NCBI RefSeq assembly: GCF_010468615.1
Contig: NZ_WUEH01000008.1
Span: 62,001-126,000 of the forward strand
From: Pseudodesulfovibrio sp. JC047
Lineage (GTDB): Bacteria > Desulfobacterota > Desulfovibrionia > Desulfovibrionales > Desulfovibrionaceae
Reading direction: 5' to 3'
Length of the DNA stretch: 64,000 bases
Shown here: in pieces, positions 16,241 to 25,109 of the stretch
How the letters are laid out: every line of letters begins with the position of its first letter
Position numbering within the stretch: the stretch's first letter is position 1
The notes under the pieces: generated by a model
Database searches by the model: none
Seen by the model: the letters and a program-made list of their open reading frames with translations, nothing else
What the model was told of the DNA's origin: nothing
Position numbers and translations under genes: made by a program

Positions 16241-17848
16241 ATGGAAGGGAAAATCCTCGGGATTATCGTGTATTTGTGTGTTGTTTTTTTTCTCGGATAT
16301 CACGCATGGAAACGAACGAAGCAATCGACTGATTACATGCTTGCCGGGCGAGGAATGAATCCATTCGTCTTGGCCATGTCTTATGGAGCAACGTTTGTTT
16401 CCACTTCGGCCATTATTGGGTTTGGCGGTGTTTCCGGCATGTTTGGCATGTCATTACTGTGGCTCACATTTTTGACTATATTCGTCGGTATTTTCATTGC
16501 CATGGTCTTTTTTGGCAAACGGACACGTCGCATGGGATTAGCGTTGAATGCCCACACGTTCCCGGAACTTTTGGGACGACGGTATCATTCTAAATTCATT
16601 CAACAATTTTCCGGCGTTGTCATTTTTGTCTTTATCCCGGTCTATGCTGCGGCAGTCCTTATCGGGATTTCTCGAATGCTTGAAGTCGCTTTTCCTGCGG
16701 TGAGCTACGGCGCATGGTTACTCATCGTGACCGCCATCGTCGCCATGTATGTGATTACCGGCGGACTCAAGGCTGTCATGTATACGGATGCCTTTCAGGG
16801 GACCATCATGGCCGCGATGATGCTTATTCTGATGGTGACCACCTACTCGATTCTCGGAGGGGTGACCGAAGCCCATCAGGCTTTGACCGATATGATCCAT
16901 CTTATTCCGACAAAATTGCAACACGGCGGACTGGTGGGGTGGACAACTGGACCGCATCTGCAATCGCCCATTGGACTCACCATCTATACAACGATTATCT
17001 ATGGCGTTGGCATTGGTGTTTTGGCCCAGCCCCAATTGGCCATTCGATTCATGACTGTGCCGTCTGACAGGGAACTCAATCGGGCGGTGGCGATCGGTGG
17101 CGTGTTTATTCTTCTGATGACCGGGGTCGCATTTCTTGCCGGTGCATTGTCCAACGTGGTCTTTTTTAATGAATATGGGAAGACATCCCTTGCCATGGCT
17201 GGCGGGAACTTTGACAAGATCATTCCTTTATATATTGATAAGATCATGCCGGGTTGGTTCTCAGGACTCTTCCTGGTTGCCATGTTCGCGGCAGCAATGT
17301 CCACGATGAGTTCCCAGTATCATGTCGGGGGAACCTCGCTTTCCCGCGATTTTCTGGAACAACATGTCGCCATTGGCAATAGTGGTTCGTCCATGAAACT
17401 CAATCGATTGGGAGTGACTGTAGCGGTTATTGCCACGTTGGTCTGGGCCTGGTTGCTTCCAGGCGGCGTCATTGCCCGTGCCACCGCTTTTTTCTTCGGC
17501 CTGTGCGCGGCATCCTTTCTGCCCATCTATCTTTTGGGCTTGTATTGGAAAGGAATGACGAAAATCGCTGCCAAAATCTCCATGGTTGGAGGCTTCATTT
17601 TTTCGATGTTCTGGCTTTTGTTCATTCATCTCAAGGAAGCAGGGCCTATCGGACTGTGTCAGGCTTTGACCGGACAGGTTACTTTGGTCGCAAATGCTCC
17701 AAGTGGTTCATGGGTGTGGCTGCTGCAATGGGTTGATCCCAATGTCGTGGCTTTGCCAGTGTCACTTGCCTTGGCCATAGGTATCAGTCTTGTGACCCGA
17801 CGGATGGAACAAAAGCATCTTGATCTCTGTTGGAAAGGATTGCGTTAA
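16241..17848 (+). CDS. Sodium:solute symporter family (SSS) transporter
   Basis: The 535-residue membrane protein has about 13 hydrophobic segments. The N-terminus ('DYMLAGRGMNPFVLAMSYGA', 'ATFVSTSAIIGFGGVSGMFG') shows the SSS signature of the PanF/PutP/ActP superfamily, and 'VAMFAAAMSTMSSQYHVGGT' is the conserved eighth-span motif with the sodium-site serines. Substrate specificity (acetate, pantothenate, proline or another acid) cannot be read from the sequence. GGGGAGG lies 9 nt before ATG 16241. The gene forms a two-gene unit with the 48-aa accessory protein and ends at a terminator at 17874-17909. Confidence 0.88.
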   Translation: MEGKILGIIVYLCVVFFLGYHAWKRTKQSTDYMLAGRGMNPFVLAMSYGATFVSTSAIIGFGGVSGMFGMSLLWLTFLTIFVGIFIAMVFFGKRTRRMGLALNAHTFPELLGRRYHSKFIQQFSGVVIFVFIPVYAAAVLIGISRMLEVAFPAVSYGAWLLIVTAIVAMYVITGGLKAVMYTDAFQGTIMAAMMLILMVTTYSILGGVTEAHQALTDMIHLIPTKLQHGGLVGWTTGPHLQSPIGLTIYTTIIYGVGIGVLAQPQLAIRFMTVPSDRELNRAVAIGGVFILLMTGVAFLAGALSNVVFFNEYGKTSLAMAGGNFDKIIPLYIDKIMPGWFSGLFLVAMFAAAMSTMSSQYHVGGTSLSRDFLEQHVAIGNSGSSMKLNRLGVTVAVIATLVWAWLLPGGVIARATAFFFGLCAASFLPIYLLGLYWKGMTKIAAKISMVGGFIFSMFWLLFIHLKEAGPIGLCQALTGQVTLVANAPSGSWVWLLQWVDPNVVALPVSLALAIGISLVTRRMEQKHLDLCWKGLR

Positions 17849-17873
17849 CATCTGAATAGTAAAAAAAGGAATT

Positions 17874-17909
17874 GGGTGTCGGCACAATCAATCCGGCACC
17901 CTTTTTTTA
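17874..17909 (+). terminator. Rho-independent terminator after the symporter
   Basis: GGGTGTCGG (17874-17882) pairs with CCGGCACCC (17893-17901; one G-U pair), followed by seven T. Confidence 0.88.
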
Positions 17910-17979
17910 TGAGTAATTGACAGCCGCGCGCATTCCGCACATAAAAAAACATTCACGAACAAAAGGATTGGAAAAAAAC

Positions 17980-18438
17980 ATGAAAAAGATCGATGTCAAC
18001 GTCAAATTCCTGCACCCCGTCTGGGATGAAAACACACTTGCTTACGCAACCGAATATTCCGCCGGACTCGACCTGCGCGCCTGCCTTGAAACCGAAGAGC
18101 TTGAAATCGGCCCCGGTGAAAAGGCCGCCATTCCCGCCGGTGTCGCCATAGAGATTCGCGAACCGAGTATTGCCGGATATGTTTTTTCCCGGAGCGGTCT
18201 CGGCACCAAGGACGGCTTGACCGTCAGCCAGGGCGTGGGAGTCATTGATCCTGATTATCGTGGAGAAATCAAGGTTTCCCTGCTCAACACCTCGGACAAG
18301 GTGCGACGAATCAAGCGCGGACAGCGCATCGCACAGTTGGTGTTCATGCCCATTTTCCAGGCGACCCTTTTCCCTGTTGACGAACTCGGCGACACGGATA
18401 GAGGAGCTGGAGGATTCGGGTCTACAGGAAAAAATTAA
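17980..18438 (+). CDS. dut: Deoxyuridine 5'-triphosphate nucleotidohydrolase
   Basis: The 152-residue trimeric dUTPase hydrolyses dUTP to dUMP and pyrophosphate. All five motifs are visible in order: 'AGLDLRA', 'FSRSGLGTKDGLTVSQG' (with the Ser-Gly-Leu motif), 'GVIDPDYRGEI', 'RIKRGQRIAQLVF' and the C-terminal 'DRGAGGFGSTG' arm. ATG 17980 (MKKIDVNVKFLHPVWDE) is chosen because the codons before it are not family-like; the nearest AAGGA lies about 12 nt away, so the Shine-Dalgarno spacing is long. argD follows after 18 bp, probably co-transcribed. Confidence 0.95.
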   Translation: MKKIDVNVKFLHPVWDENTLAYATEYSAGLDLRACLETEELEIGPGEKAAIPAGVAIEIREPSIAGYVFSRSGLGTKDGLTVSQGVGVIDPDYRGEIKVSLLNTSDKVRRIKRGQRIAQLVFMPIFQATLFPVDELGDTDRGAGGFGSTGKN

Positions 18439-18456
18439 TCCATATCGAGCAAAATA

Positions 18457-19674
18457 ATGAGTTGTACATTCGACGAAATAGTCAAAAAGGAAAACGCCCT
18501 TCTCTGTCACACCTATGGCCGGTATCCTCTGGCCCTGTCCAAGGCCAAGGATTGCAGGTTGTATGATTTGGACGGCAATGAATATCGTGATTTTCTTGCC
18601 GGGATTGCGGTATGCAGTCTTGGCCACAGTCGTGAAGATTTGGCCGAAGTCATGGCTGAACAGGCCAAAAAAATGGTCCATGTTTCCAATCTGTTCTACC
18701 AGGAGCCACAGCTTGAGCTGGCTGAAAAGTTGTTAGGCACCTGCGCTGCCGACAAGGTCTTTTTTTGTAATTCCGGAGCAGAAGCGAATGAAGGCGCCAT
18801 CAAGTTGGCACGGAAGTACCTGCGAACAGTCAAAAATGAAGATCGGTATGAAATCATCACATTAGAACGGTCCTTCCATGGTCGGACACTGTCCACGCTC
18901 ACAGCAACGGGACAGACTGGCCCTATCAAGGACGGATTTTCTCCCCTGCCTGAAGGTTTCATTACGGTTCCTTTTGCCAATATGAACGCCTTGCGCGGAG
19001 CCATCGGTTCCCACACGGCGGCCATCATGTTGGAAATGGTTCAGGGCGAAGGTGGCGTCCGTCCCTTGCCCGCCGACTATGTCAATGAAGTTGTCCAGTT
19101 GTGCAAGGAAAACGGTATCCTTCTTATCGTGGATGAAGTCCAGACCGGCGTGTGTCGGACCGGACGGATGTGGGCGCATCAGCATTACAATATCACGCCT
19201 GACATTTTCACGTCAGCCAAGGCTTTGGCCAATGGATTGCCCATGGGGGCCGTGCTCTGCACTGATGAAGTTGCCAAGGGATTCACGCCTGGTTCTCACG
19301 CGACCACTTTTGGTGGAGGAGCGGTTGTTTCCGCAGTGGCCTCCAAGGTGCTGGATATCATGCTTGAAGAAAAAATGGCGGAACGAGCATGGGAAATGGG
19401 GACATTTGCGGCTGAAGAGGCGCAGAAGATTCAAGCAAAACATCCTGATAAAATCGCGGGAACTCGCGGTCTTGGATTGCTGTTCGGCATTGAATTGACT
19501 TTCCCTGGAGCCGAAGTATGGAAAGCGTTGCTTGACCAAAAAATGGTCTGCAATTTGACTCAGGGGAACATCCTGCGGCTGGTTCCGCCGCTTACCATCA
19601 CCAAAGACGACATCAGAGCCTTCATGGACGTTTTGGATGGCATTTTGCAGTCCGTCACAATCCAGTCGGCTTGA
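18457..19674 (+). CDS. argD: Acetylornithine aminotransferase (class III)
   Basis: The 405-residue PLP enzyme transfers the amino group of glutamate to N-acetylglutamate semialdehyde in arginine synthesis, and may act as succinyldiaminopimelate aminotransferase for lysine. Conserved landmarks are 'FCNSGAEANEGAIKLARK' (103-120), 'RSFHGRTLSTLTATGQ' (138-153), 'LLIVDEVQTGVCRTG' (222-236) and the Schiff-base Lys255 in 'TSAKALANGLPMGA', the same number as in E. coli ArgD. 'HATTFGGGAVVSAVA' follows. It is in tandem with dut. A long hairpin without a U-tract lies 140 bp downstream. Confidence 0.92.
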   Translation: MSCTFDEIVKKENALLCHTYGRYPLALSKAKDCRLYDLDGNEYRDFLAGIAVCSLGHSREDLAEVMAEQAKKMVHVSNLFYQEPQLELAEKLLGTCAADKVFFCNSGAEANEGAIKLARKYLRTVKNEDRYEIITLERSFHGRTLSTLTATGQTGPIKDGFSPLPEGFITVPFANMNALRGAIGSHTAAIMLEMVQGEGGVRPLPADYVNEVVQLCKENGILLIVDEVQTGVCRTGRMWAHQHYNITPDIFTSAKALANGLPMGAVLCTDEVAKGFTPGSHATTFGGGAVVSAVASKVLDIMLEEKMAERAWEMGTFAAEEAQKIQAKHPDKIAGTRGLGLLFGIELTFPGAEVWKALLDQKMVCNLTQGNILRLVPPLTITKDDIRAFMDVLDGILQSVTIQSA

Positions 19675-19813
19675 CCACCCTCTGTCGAGGGAGTAGCTTC
19701 GCACGAACGATAGATCGTCTTATGAAAAGCACATGCAGCCAGTGGCATTTCACGGGCATCAGCGAAATTGCTGAAATGTTTTTTTAAAAGACTTCAACAC
19801 TCTATAGCATCAA

Positions 19814-19841
19814 CAAGGCCGGGACATGATTCCCGGCCTTG
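19814..19841 (+). repeat. 11-bp perfect inverted repeat between argD and prmA
   Basis: CAAGGCCGGGA (19814-19824) and TCCCGGCCTTG (19831-19841) form a GC-rich hairpin with a 6-nt loop. No T-run follows on either strand, so it is not a classical terminator; it ends about 28 bp before the prmA start and could attenuate read-through or stabilise a transcript end. Confidence 0.6.
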
Positions 19842-19869
19842 CCGTATACAATCACTGGAGATACACGAC

Positions 19870-20733
19870 ATGTCTACCCTTTTAAAAGTTGCATTGACAG
19901 TCACTGAAGAACAGGCCGACGAAGCCGAAGGATTTATTTCCACAAAAATTTCACAAGGATGGGAAGAATCCACGACTGAGGCTGGACATCGAATGACCCT
20001 GTATCTAGAGGACCACTCTCTTGGCAGGCAGGTCGCCCAGGAATTTCAGACACAATTCCCGGAAGCCACCGTTGCCTGCTCGGAAGAAGAATCACAGAAT
20101 TGGGTTGACACCTGGAAGGAATTTTTTACCCCGGTTGTGTGTGGTGACACATTCAAGATCTTTCCCCCGTGGCTCAGCGAAAAAGAACAAAACGGTGTGA
20201 CCCATATCGTCATTGAACCCAAAATGGCTTTCGGAACAGGGCACCACCCCACCACGTCTTTGTGCCTTGGCACCATCGGTACATTGGCGAAAAAAAAGAT
20301 GATCCATCCGGGACAGACGTTTCTTGATCTCGGGACTGGCTCAGGCATCCTGTCCATCGGGTTGGCCAAGGCTGGGTTGACTGGTTTGGGATTGGACTAT
20401 GATCCGCTTGCCATTCCTTGTGCCATTGAAAACTTGGAAAATAACGACGTTGCAGATGCCGTGGAAATGGCGGTAGGCACACTCGATTGTCTGGATGAAA
20501 AACGACAATTCGATTTGATCGTCGCGAATATTTTATCTGGCCCGCTTATTGACATGGCCCCGAATATCCTGCCCCATATAGCACCAGGCGGGACACTCAT
20601 CCTGTCTGGAATACTTGCCGAAAAACAATCGGATGCGGTTTCGGAAGTTTATGATCGACGCGGCATAGGTCTGCCGACACGCTTTGTGGACGGAGAATGG
20701 GTCTGCCTTGTGTGGAAAAATATCACGAGATAA
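19870..20733 (+). CDS. prmA: Ribosomal protein L11 methyltransferase
   Basis: The 287-residue SAM-dependent methyltransferase trimethylates L11. The N-terminal substrate-recognition domain contains 'NWVDTWKEFFTPVV', followed by 'FGTGHHPTTSLCL' and the SAM motif 'FLDLGTGSGILSIGLAK', then 'IVANILSGPLIDMAP' with the N-(I/P)-L catalytic-site pattern and 'LILSGIL'. ATG 19870 is chosen over upstream in-frame starts because MSTLLKVALTVTEEQ is the domain start and CTGGAG lies 9 nt before it. The next gene starts 5 bp after the stop. Confidence 0.92.
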   Translation: MSTLLKVALTVTEEQADEAEGFISTKISQGWEESTTEAGHRMTLYLEDHSLGRQVAQEFQTQFPEATVACSEEESQNWVDTWKEFFTPVVCGDTFKIFPPWLSEKEQNGVTHIVIEPKMAFGTGHHPTTSLCLGTIGTLAKKKMIHPGQTFLDLGTGSGILSIGLAKAGLTGLGLDYDPLAIPCAIENLENNDVADAVEMAVGTLDCLDEKRQFDLIVANILSGPLIDMAPNILPHIAPGGTLILSGILAEKQSDAVSEVYDRRGIGLPTRFVDGEWVCLVWKNITR

Positions 20734-20738
20734 CAACC

Positions 20739-21389
20739 ATGTCGCACGCCAAGATGATTCTGGGAATGTACGAGGCCATGCGAACCGCGCTTGGCGACAG
20801 TCATTGGTGGCCGGGCGAAACGCCTTTTGAGATTTCCATTGGTGCCATTTTGACCCAAAATACGAACTGGACAAATGTTGAAAAGGCGATAGACACTCTC
20901 AAAGAAGCAGGGGTGATGTCGCCTGAGGCCATACATTCCCTGCCTATCGAGCGTTTTGCCGAATTGATTCGTCCCGCCGGATATTTCAACATCAAGGCTC
21001 GGCGTATTTTCAACTTTCTCGACTTCATGAGAGAGGAAGCAGCATATTCCTTTGAAACACTCAAGTCCTTCTCGTTGGATGACCTGCGTCCAAAAATACT
21101 GAATATTCATGGAATCGGGCCGGAAACAGCGGACGCGATTCTCTTATACGCCCTTGGATTTCCGACATTTGTCATTGATGCGTACACCGCTCGCATGGTG
21201 CTCAGACATGGCCTTGGCTTTGAAGGAATTGATTATTACGAACTGCAATCGCTTTTCATGGACGTTTTGCCGCAAGATGTGGCAGTATACAACGAGTACC
21301 ATGCGCTTATTGTTCGCGTTGGCAAAAAATGGTGTAAAAAGAAACAGGGGGATTGCGGAACATGCCCCCTGCAACCGTTTCTCGAGTAA
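20739..21389 (+). CDS. HhH-GPD DNA glycosylase, endonuclease III-like (MagIII-like)
   Basis: The 216-residue protein has the endonuclease III fold: 'ILTQNTNWTNVEKAI' (37-51), the helix-hairpin-helix 'LNIHGIGPETADAILLYALG' (121-140) and catalytic Asp148 in 'FVIDAYTARM'. The lyase lysine of Nth (GxGxKTA) is Glu129 here, as expected for a monofunctional glycosylase such as H. pylori MagIII (3-methyladenine). The C-terminal cluster loop retains Cys199, Cys206 and Cys209 with the correct X6-X2 spacing, but the fourth position is Leu215, so a normal [4Fe-4S] site is incomplete. It is likely a base-excision enzyme for alkylated purines. It starts 5 bp after prmA. Confidence 0.83.
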   Translation: MSHAKMILGMYEAMRTALGDSHWWPGETPFEISIGAILTQNTNWTNVEKAIDTLKEAGVMSPEAIHSLPIERFAELIRPAGYFNIKARRIFNFLDFMREEAAYSFETLKSFSLDDLRPKILNIHGIGPETADAILLYALGFPTFVIDAYTARMVLRHGLGFEGIDYYELQSLFMDVLPQDVAVYNEYHALIVRVGKKWCKKKQGDCGTCPLQPFLE

Positions 21390-21397
21390 TCTATCGA

Positions 21398-22501
21398 ATG
21401 TATAAGTCTTTTTTCGTTATTTTCTTTTTACTCGTCTTGATTCCGAGTGTGGTCAACGCTCGGGATTCAGAAGAAACCCTGCACGAATCACTCATGCAGG
21501 AACATCAGCGTGCTGACGATAATGAAAAAAAAGTGCGGGAATTGACGCGTCGAGCCGGTCAGATTTCGACCCGTATTTCGGGTGTTGAACATGATATCAA
21601 ATTCCTTCAACGAAAAATACGTTTGCAGGAGACCGCGCTGGAAGCGATCAGAAAAGAGGAACACAAGGCCAGAAAAGACTATTTTGTCCTTGAAGCGCAA
21701 AAAAAACAGATTTCCTTTGAACTGTCTGGCCTGATGCACACATTGTGGCCCATCCATCTCCACTCTGCGCAGGGACGTTTCGACGGAGTGGAAAATTGGG
21801 CCATGTTTGATCGACGGTTCAACTGGTTGGCAAAAATATACGGTGCGACCAGTGACAAGCTGGATGAAGCTCGCCAAAATGCCGAACACATTGCAGAAAA
21901 TCTTGAACATCAACAACTCTTGGAAGTCGAGGCTGAAAAACAACTCGCCAGCATCAATAAAAGCAAGGACAGGTTGCTGAAAAACACCTATGCGCTTCGG
22001 AAAAATCTGCGGAAAATTCGCAAACAGCGGCAGGATACCGAATCTGAATTGACAGATATTCTTTCAACGATTGAAACATTGAAATATCAGCTGCAATCCC
22101 AGAAAACCAAACGATTTTCCGTCTATAAAAGGACACTCCCCTGGCCTGTGCAAGGGCGTTTGGTCTCACGGTTCAACCTGCGGGCAACCCCCCCTATTCG
22201 AGGCTTGGGAATCAAGACCTCAGATGGAGCCAACGTTCAGTCCATTTTTTGGGGGAAAGTCGTGCATAATGACACGCTTCGGGGTTTTGGTCATGTGATT
22301 ATTGTATATCACGGGTATGATTACTATAGTCTTTATGCATATTTATCTGATACGTTTGTTAGAAATGGGCAAGAAGTGGAAAAAGATGAACCCTTGGGGA
22401 AAGTCGGTTATTATCCCAAGGCCGATGGGCCGGGATTGTATTTTGAATTGCGTTTTCATCAAAAACCAATTAATCCAAGAAATTGGTTAACCGCTTCATA
22501 A
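21398..22501 (+). CDS. EnvC-like murein hydrolase activator with degenerate LytM domain
   Basis: The 367-residue exported protein has a signal peptide (MYKSFFVIFFLLVLIPSVVNA), a long coiled coil (about 25-235) and a C-terminal LytM/M23 domain (about 245-365). None of the zinc ligands survives: the HxGxD position reads R268-G-L-G271, the second-histidine site reads 'LYAYL' (Tyr315), and the HLHFE site reads 'GLYFE'. Such domains in E. coli EnvC do not cut peptidoglycan but activate periplasmic amidases at the septum. It sits directly before ctpA and a YibQ homologue, the same neighbourhood as E. coli envC-yibQ. ATG 21398 gives the best signal peptide; 21362 is an alternative. Confidence 0.85.
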   Translation: MYKSFFVIFFLLVLIPSVVNARDSEETLHESLMQEHQRADDNEKKVRELTRRAGQISTRISGVEHDIKFLQRKIRLQETALEAIRKEEHKARKDYFVLEAQKKQISFELSGLMHTLWPIHLHSAQGRFDGVENWAMFDRRFNWLAKIYGATSDKLDEARQNAEHIAENLEHQQLLEVEAEKQLASINKSKDRLLKNTYALRKNLRKIRKQRQDTESELTDILSTIETLKYQLQSQKTKRFSVYKRTLPWPVQGRLVSRFNLRATPPIRGLGIKTSDGANVQSIFWGKVVHNDTLRGFGHVIIVYHGYDYYSLYAYLSDTFVRNGQEVEKDEPLGKVGYYPKADGPGLYFELRFHQKPINPRNWLTAS

Positions 22502-22554
22502 TGATAGAGGGTTATCCATTTAATATTTAGGACTCCGTTTTTCGGGAGGCTTTC

Positions 22555-23841
22555 ATGCGCGTCACGCTTTGGATCGTTACTTTTTTTCTTCTTTTCACCA
22601 TGACTATCGCTCCTGCCCCGACCATGGCAGGCCGGGATAACCATTTTGAATCGCTCAAACGGTTTTCCCAGATTTTGGATTTGGTGGAAGGAAATTATGT
22701 CAAGCCAATCACTAAAAAAGAACTCATCGACAATTCCATCAAGGGAATGATTGAGCAGCTCGACCCTCATTCCGCGTATCTTTCTGCCGAAGATTTCAAA
22801 GAAATGCAGGTTGAAACAGCTGGCAAATTCAGTGGAATCGGTATCGAGATAAGTCAGGATCAAGGACGAATAATTGTCGTTTCTCCAATTGAGGACACTC
22901 CGGCATACAAGGCGGGATTGTTGGCGGGAGACATTATCCTTGAAATCAATGAAGAGCCGACACAAGGCATGACGTTGATGGATGCTGTCAAACGGATTCG
23001 TGGAGAAAAAGGCACGATCGTCACGCTGCTTATTTTGCACAAGGAATCCAACAAGCCCGTGGAAGTTCCCATTACACGCGGCACGATTCCCATCGTGAAC
23101 GTCAAGACTCAGTCTCTTGAAGACGGGTATCTCTATTTGCGATTAACGAAATTTCAGGAGTCCTCAACGCGGAACCTTCGTGAAGAAATTGAAAAATATC
23201 AGAAAACACACACCCTCAAGGGCATTGTTTTTGATTTGAGAAATAATCCGGGCGGCTTGCTTGGACAGGCCGTTTCCGTGGCTGACACCTTTATTGAAGA
23301 TGGCACGATCGTGTATATTCAAGGCAAAAATGAAGCCGATCGCAAAGACTTTTATGCCACAAAGAATTCCAATGAAGTCAAGGTGCCGCTGGTCACATTG
23401 ATCAACGCGGGGTCTGCTTCGGCCTCTGAAATTGTGGCTGGTGCCCTTCAGGACCACAAACGCTCTCTCATCGTGGGCGAACGGTCGTTTGGCAAGGGGT
23501 CTGTGCAAACAATTATCCCCATGTCTGACGGGTCCGGCATCAAATTGACGACCGCATTGTACTACACTCCCAGTGGACGTTCCATCCAGGCCACGGGAAT
23601 CGAGCCGGATTTGCGGATACCCTTCGTGATCCCCAGCACGGACGATGTGTCTGATATGCGTGATCGATTCATGGTCCGCGAGAAAGACCTGAACCGGCAT
23701 CTGGAAAACGGAACAAAGTCGTCAAAAATCGGCAAGGATGCTGATGCCGAAAAAGCCAAGGAGATGCTCGCTCGAGACAACCAGCTTCGGATGGCATTGG
23801 AACTGGTCAAGAGCCTGCCCAAATTGAGAGAGATCAGATAG
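22555..23841 (+). CDS. ctpA: S41 carboxyl-terminal processing protease
   Basis: The 428-residue periplasmic serine protease has a signal peptide ending near TMAG, an N-terminal helical region, a PDZ domain ('GIGIEISQDQGRIIVVSPIE', 'GLLAGDIILEINEE'), and the S41 catalytic core. The catalytic dyad is Ser289 in GSASASE and Lys314 in FGKGSVQ, with Gln318 alongside, matching the Ser/Lys/Gln spacing of Prc. 'FDLRNNPGGLL' is the oxyanion region. CtpA proteins trim or degrade periplasmic substrates including peptidoglycan hydrolases. GGGAGG lies 7 nt before ATG 22555. Co-location with the EnvC homologue suggests a role in controlling wall cleavage. Confidence 0.93.
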   Translation: MRVTLWIVTFFLLFTMTIAPAPTMAGRDNHFESLKRFSQILDLVEGNYVKPITKKELIDNSIKGMIEQLDPHSAYLSAEDFKEMQVETAGKFSGIGIEISQDQGRIIVVSPIEDTPAYKAGLLAGDIILEINEEPTQGMTLMDAVKRIRGEKGTIVTLLILHKESNKPVEVPITRGTIPIVNVKTQSLEDGYLYLRLTKFQESSTRNLREEIEKYQKTHTLKGIVFDLRNNPGGLLGQAVSVADTFIEDGTIVYIQGKNEADRKDFYATKNSNEVKVPLVTLINAGSASASEIVAGALQDHKRSLIVGERSFGKGSVQTIIPMSDGSGIKLTTALYYTPSGRSIQATGIEPDLRIPFVIPSTDDVSDMRDRFMVREKDLNRHLENGTKSSKIGKDADAEKAKEMLARDNQLRMALELVKSLPKLREIR

Positions 23842-23858
23842 CCCGGAAAATTAGTATT

Positions 23859-25109
23859 ATGGATGATCAACCTTCCGATAATACAGAAAAAAAGACCGGG
23901 TTCGGTAGATTCCTTCGGGGACTCTATCGGCCCGGTCCGCTTGTTGTCTTCTTTTCACTTGCCTTTTTTGGGCTTGTTTCTTTCGGGTATTTTCTGCTGA
24001 CCGAAAAGACTCCCCCACCGCCAATTATTTCGGCTGTTTCAACAGAGGAAGACGCATCCTTTGTCCATGACGTTGAACAAACGTCAATTCCCAAAGAATT
24101 CGAAGAAGAAAGTGCGGAAATGGAAGATTTCGTCAAGCAGGCGGATTTTGCCATTTTAAAGACATTGCGAGAGCAAAAAATTTCGATGCATGATTTGGAC
24201 TTGGTGGATGTGGAAGTTCGTAAAGAACGGGATCATGTTTACCATTATCAGGTTTTGCAACTTCCCCGTCTCCCTCAAAAAAACAGTTTTTTGGTCACGT
24301 TGCGGCGGTATCTTTTTGAACGCCTCCCCGACGCCATTCTGCTTGAGAAAGACGCCAATGAGCTTTGTATCCAGATTAACGGTCTTCCTACGCATCGTCT
24401 GGTTTTACGCCCTACTCCTGAAGTCATTGCTCGCCCGAATTCGCAAAAAGCGATTATGGCCATCGTCATAGACGATATTGGAGAAAATTTTGCAGTTCTC
24501 AAAGGTTTGTTGCAGCTTGATTTACCGCTGACTTTTGCCGTGTGGCCTCACGCAAGCCATACCAAGGACTCAGTTCACCTCATCACTAAGGCGCAGCATG
24601 ATCTGCTTATTCATTTCCCAATGGAGCCGCGTGGATATCCAAAAGTCAAACCCGGGGATGACGCATTATTTGTCTCCATGACACCTGAACAAATTCAAAA
24701 ACAGATTGCTGAAAATGTGCGACAAATTCCCGGTGCCATTGGTACAAACAACCATATGGGGTCTCGATTTACCGCGTTTTCTCCCGGTATGGAAATCGCT
24801 TTGAAAGAATTCAAGCGTCGTGGGCTGTTCTTTCTGGATAGCATGACCTCTGGGCAAAGCGTCGGACGTCAAACCGCAACCGATGTTGGTATTCCATTTT
24901 ATAAACGAGATATTTTTTTAGATAATGTCAAAGACGTAAACGCGATTGTCCATCAGTTGAAAAAAACCGAACGGGTCGCCCTGCGTCGCGGATCAGCCAT
25001 TGCGATCGGGCACCCATACAAGGCCACTCTTGCCGCCTTGCAAAAATGGCAGGCTGAAAAAAAATCCGCAATTCTTGTTATTCCCCTTTCCCGAATGACA
25101 CCTCAATAG
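23859..25109 (+). CDS. Divergent polysaccharide deacetylase family protein (YibQ)
   Basis: The 416-residue protein is anchored by one membrane span (about residues 28-48), then an acidic linker, then a C-terminal divergent polysaccharide deacetylase domain (DUF610/YibQ) beginning 'IMAIVIDDIGENFAVLKGLL'. 'TFAVWPHASHTKDS', 'LLIHFPMEPRGYP', 'GTNNHMGSRFTA' and 'AIAIGHPYKATLAAL' match the family. Asp-Asp and His residues expected for metal binding are present, but activity is unproven in the family. It follows ctpA by 17 bp in the envC-ctpA-yibQ-like operon and is probably involved in peptidoglycan or septal wall maintenance at the outer face of the inner membrane. Confidence 0.87.
   Translation: MDDQPSDNTEKKTGFGRFLRGLYRPGPLVVFFSLAFFGLVSFGYFLLTEKTPPPPIISAVSTEEDASFVHDVEQTSIPKEFEEESAEMEDFVKQADFAILKTLREQKISMHDLDLVDVEVRKERDHVYHYQVLQLPRLPQKNSFLVTLRRYLFERLPDAILLEKDANELCIQINGLPTHRLVLRPTPEVIARPNSQKAIMAIVIDDIGENFAVLKGLLQLDLPLTFAVWPHASHTKDSVHLITKAQHDLLIHFPMEPRGYPKVKPGDDALFVSMTPEQIQKQIAENVRQIPGAIGTNNHMGSRFTAFSPGMEIALKEFKRRGLFFLDSMTSGQSVGRQTATDVGIPFYKRDIFLDNVKDVNAIVHQLKKTERVALRRGSAIAIGHPYKATLAALQKWQAEKKSAILVIPLSRMTPQ

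Noticed and set aside
19722-19787. 21-codon frame after argD
   Set aside because: It has no convincing ribosome binding site and no similarity; it could not be supported as a leader peptide.
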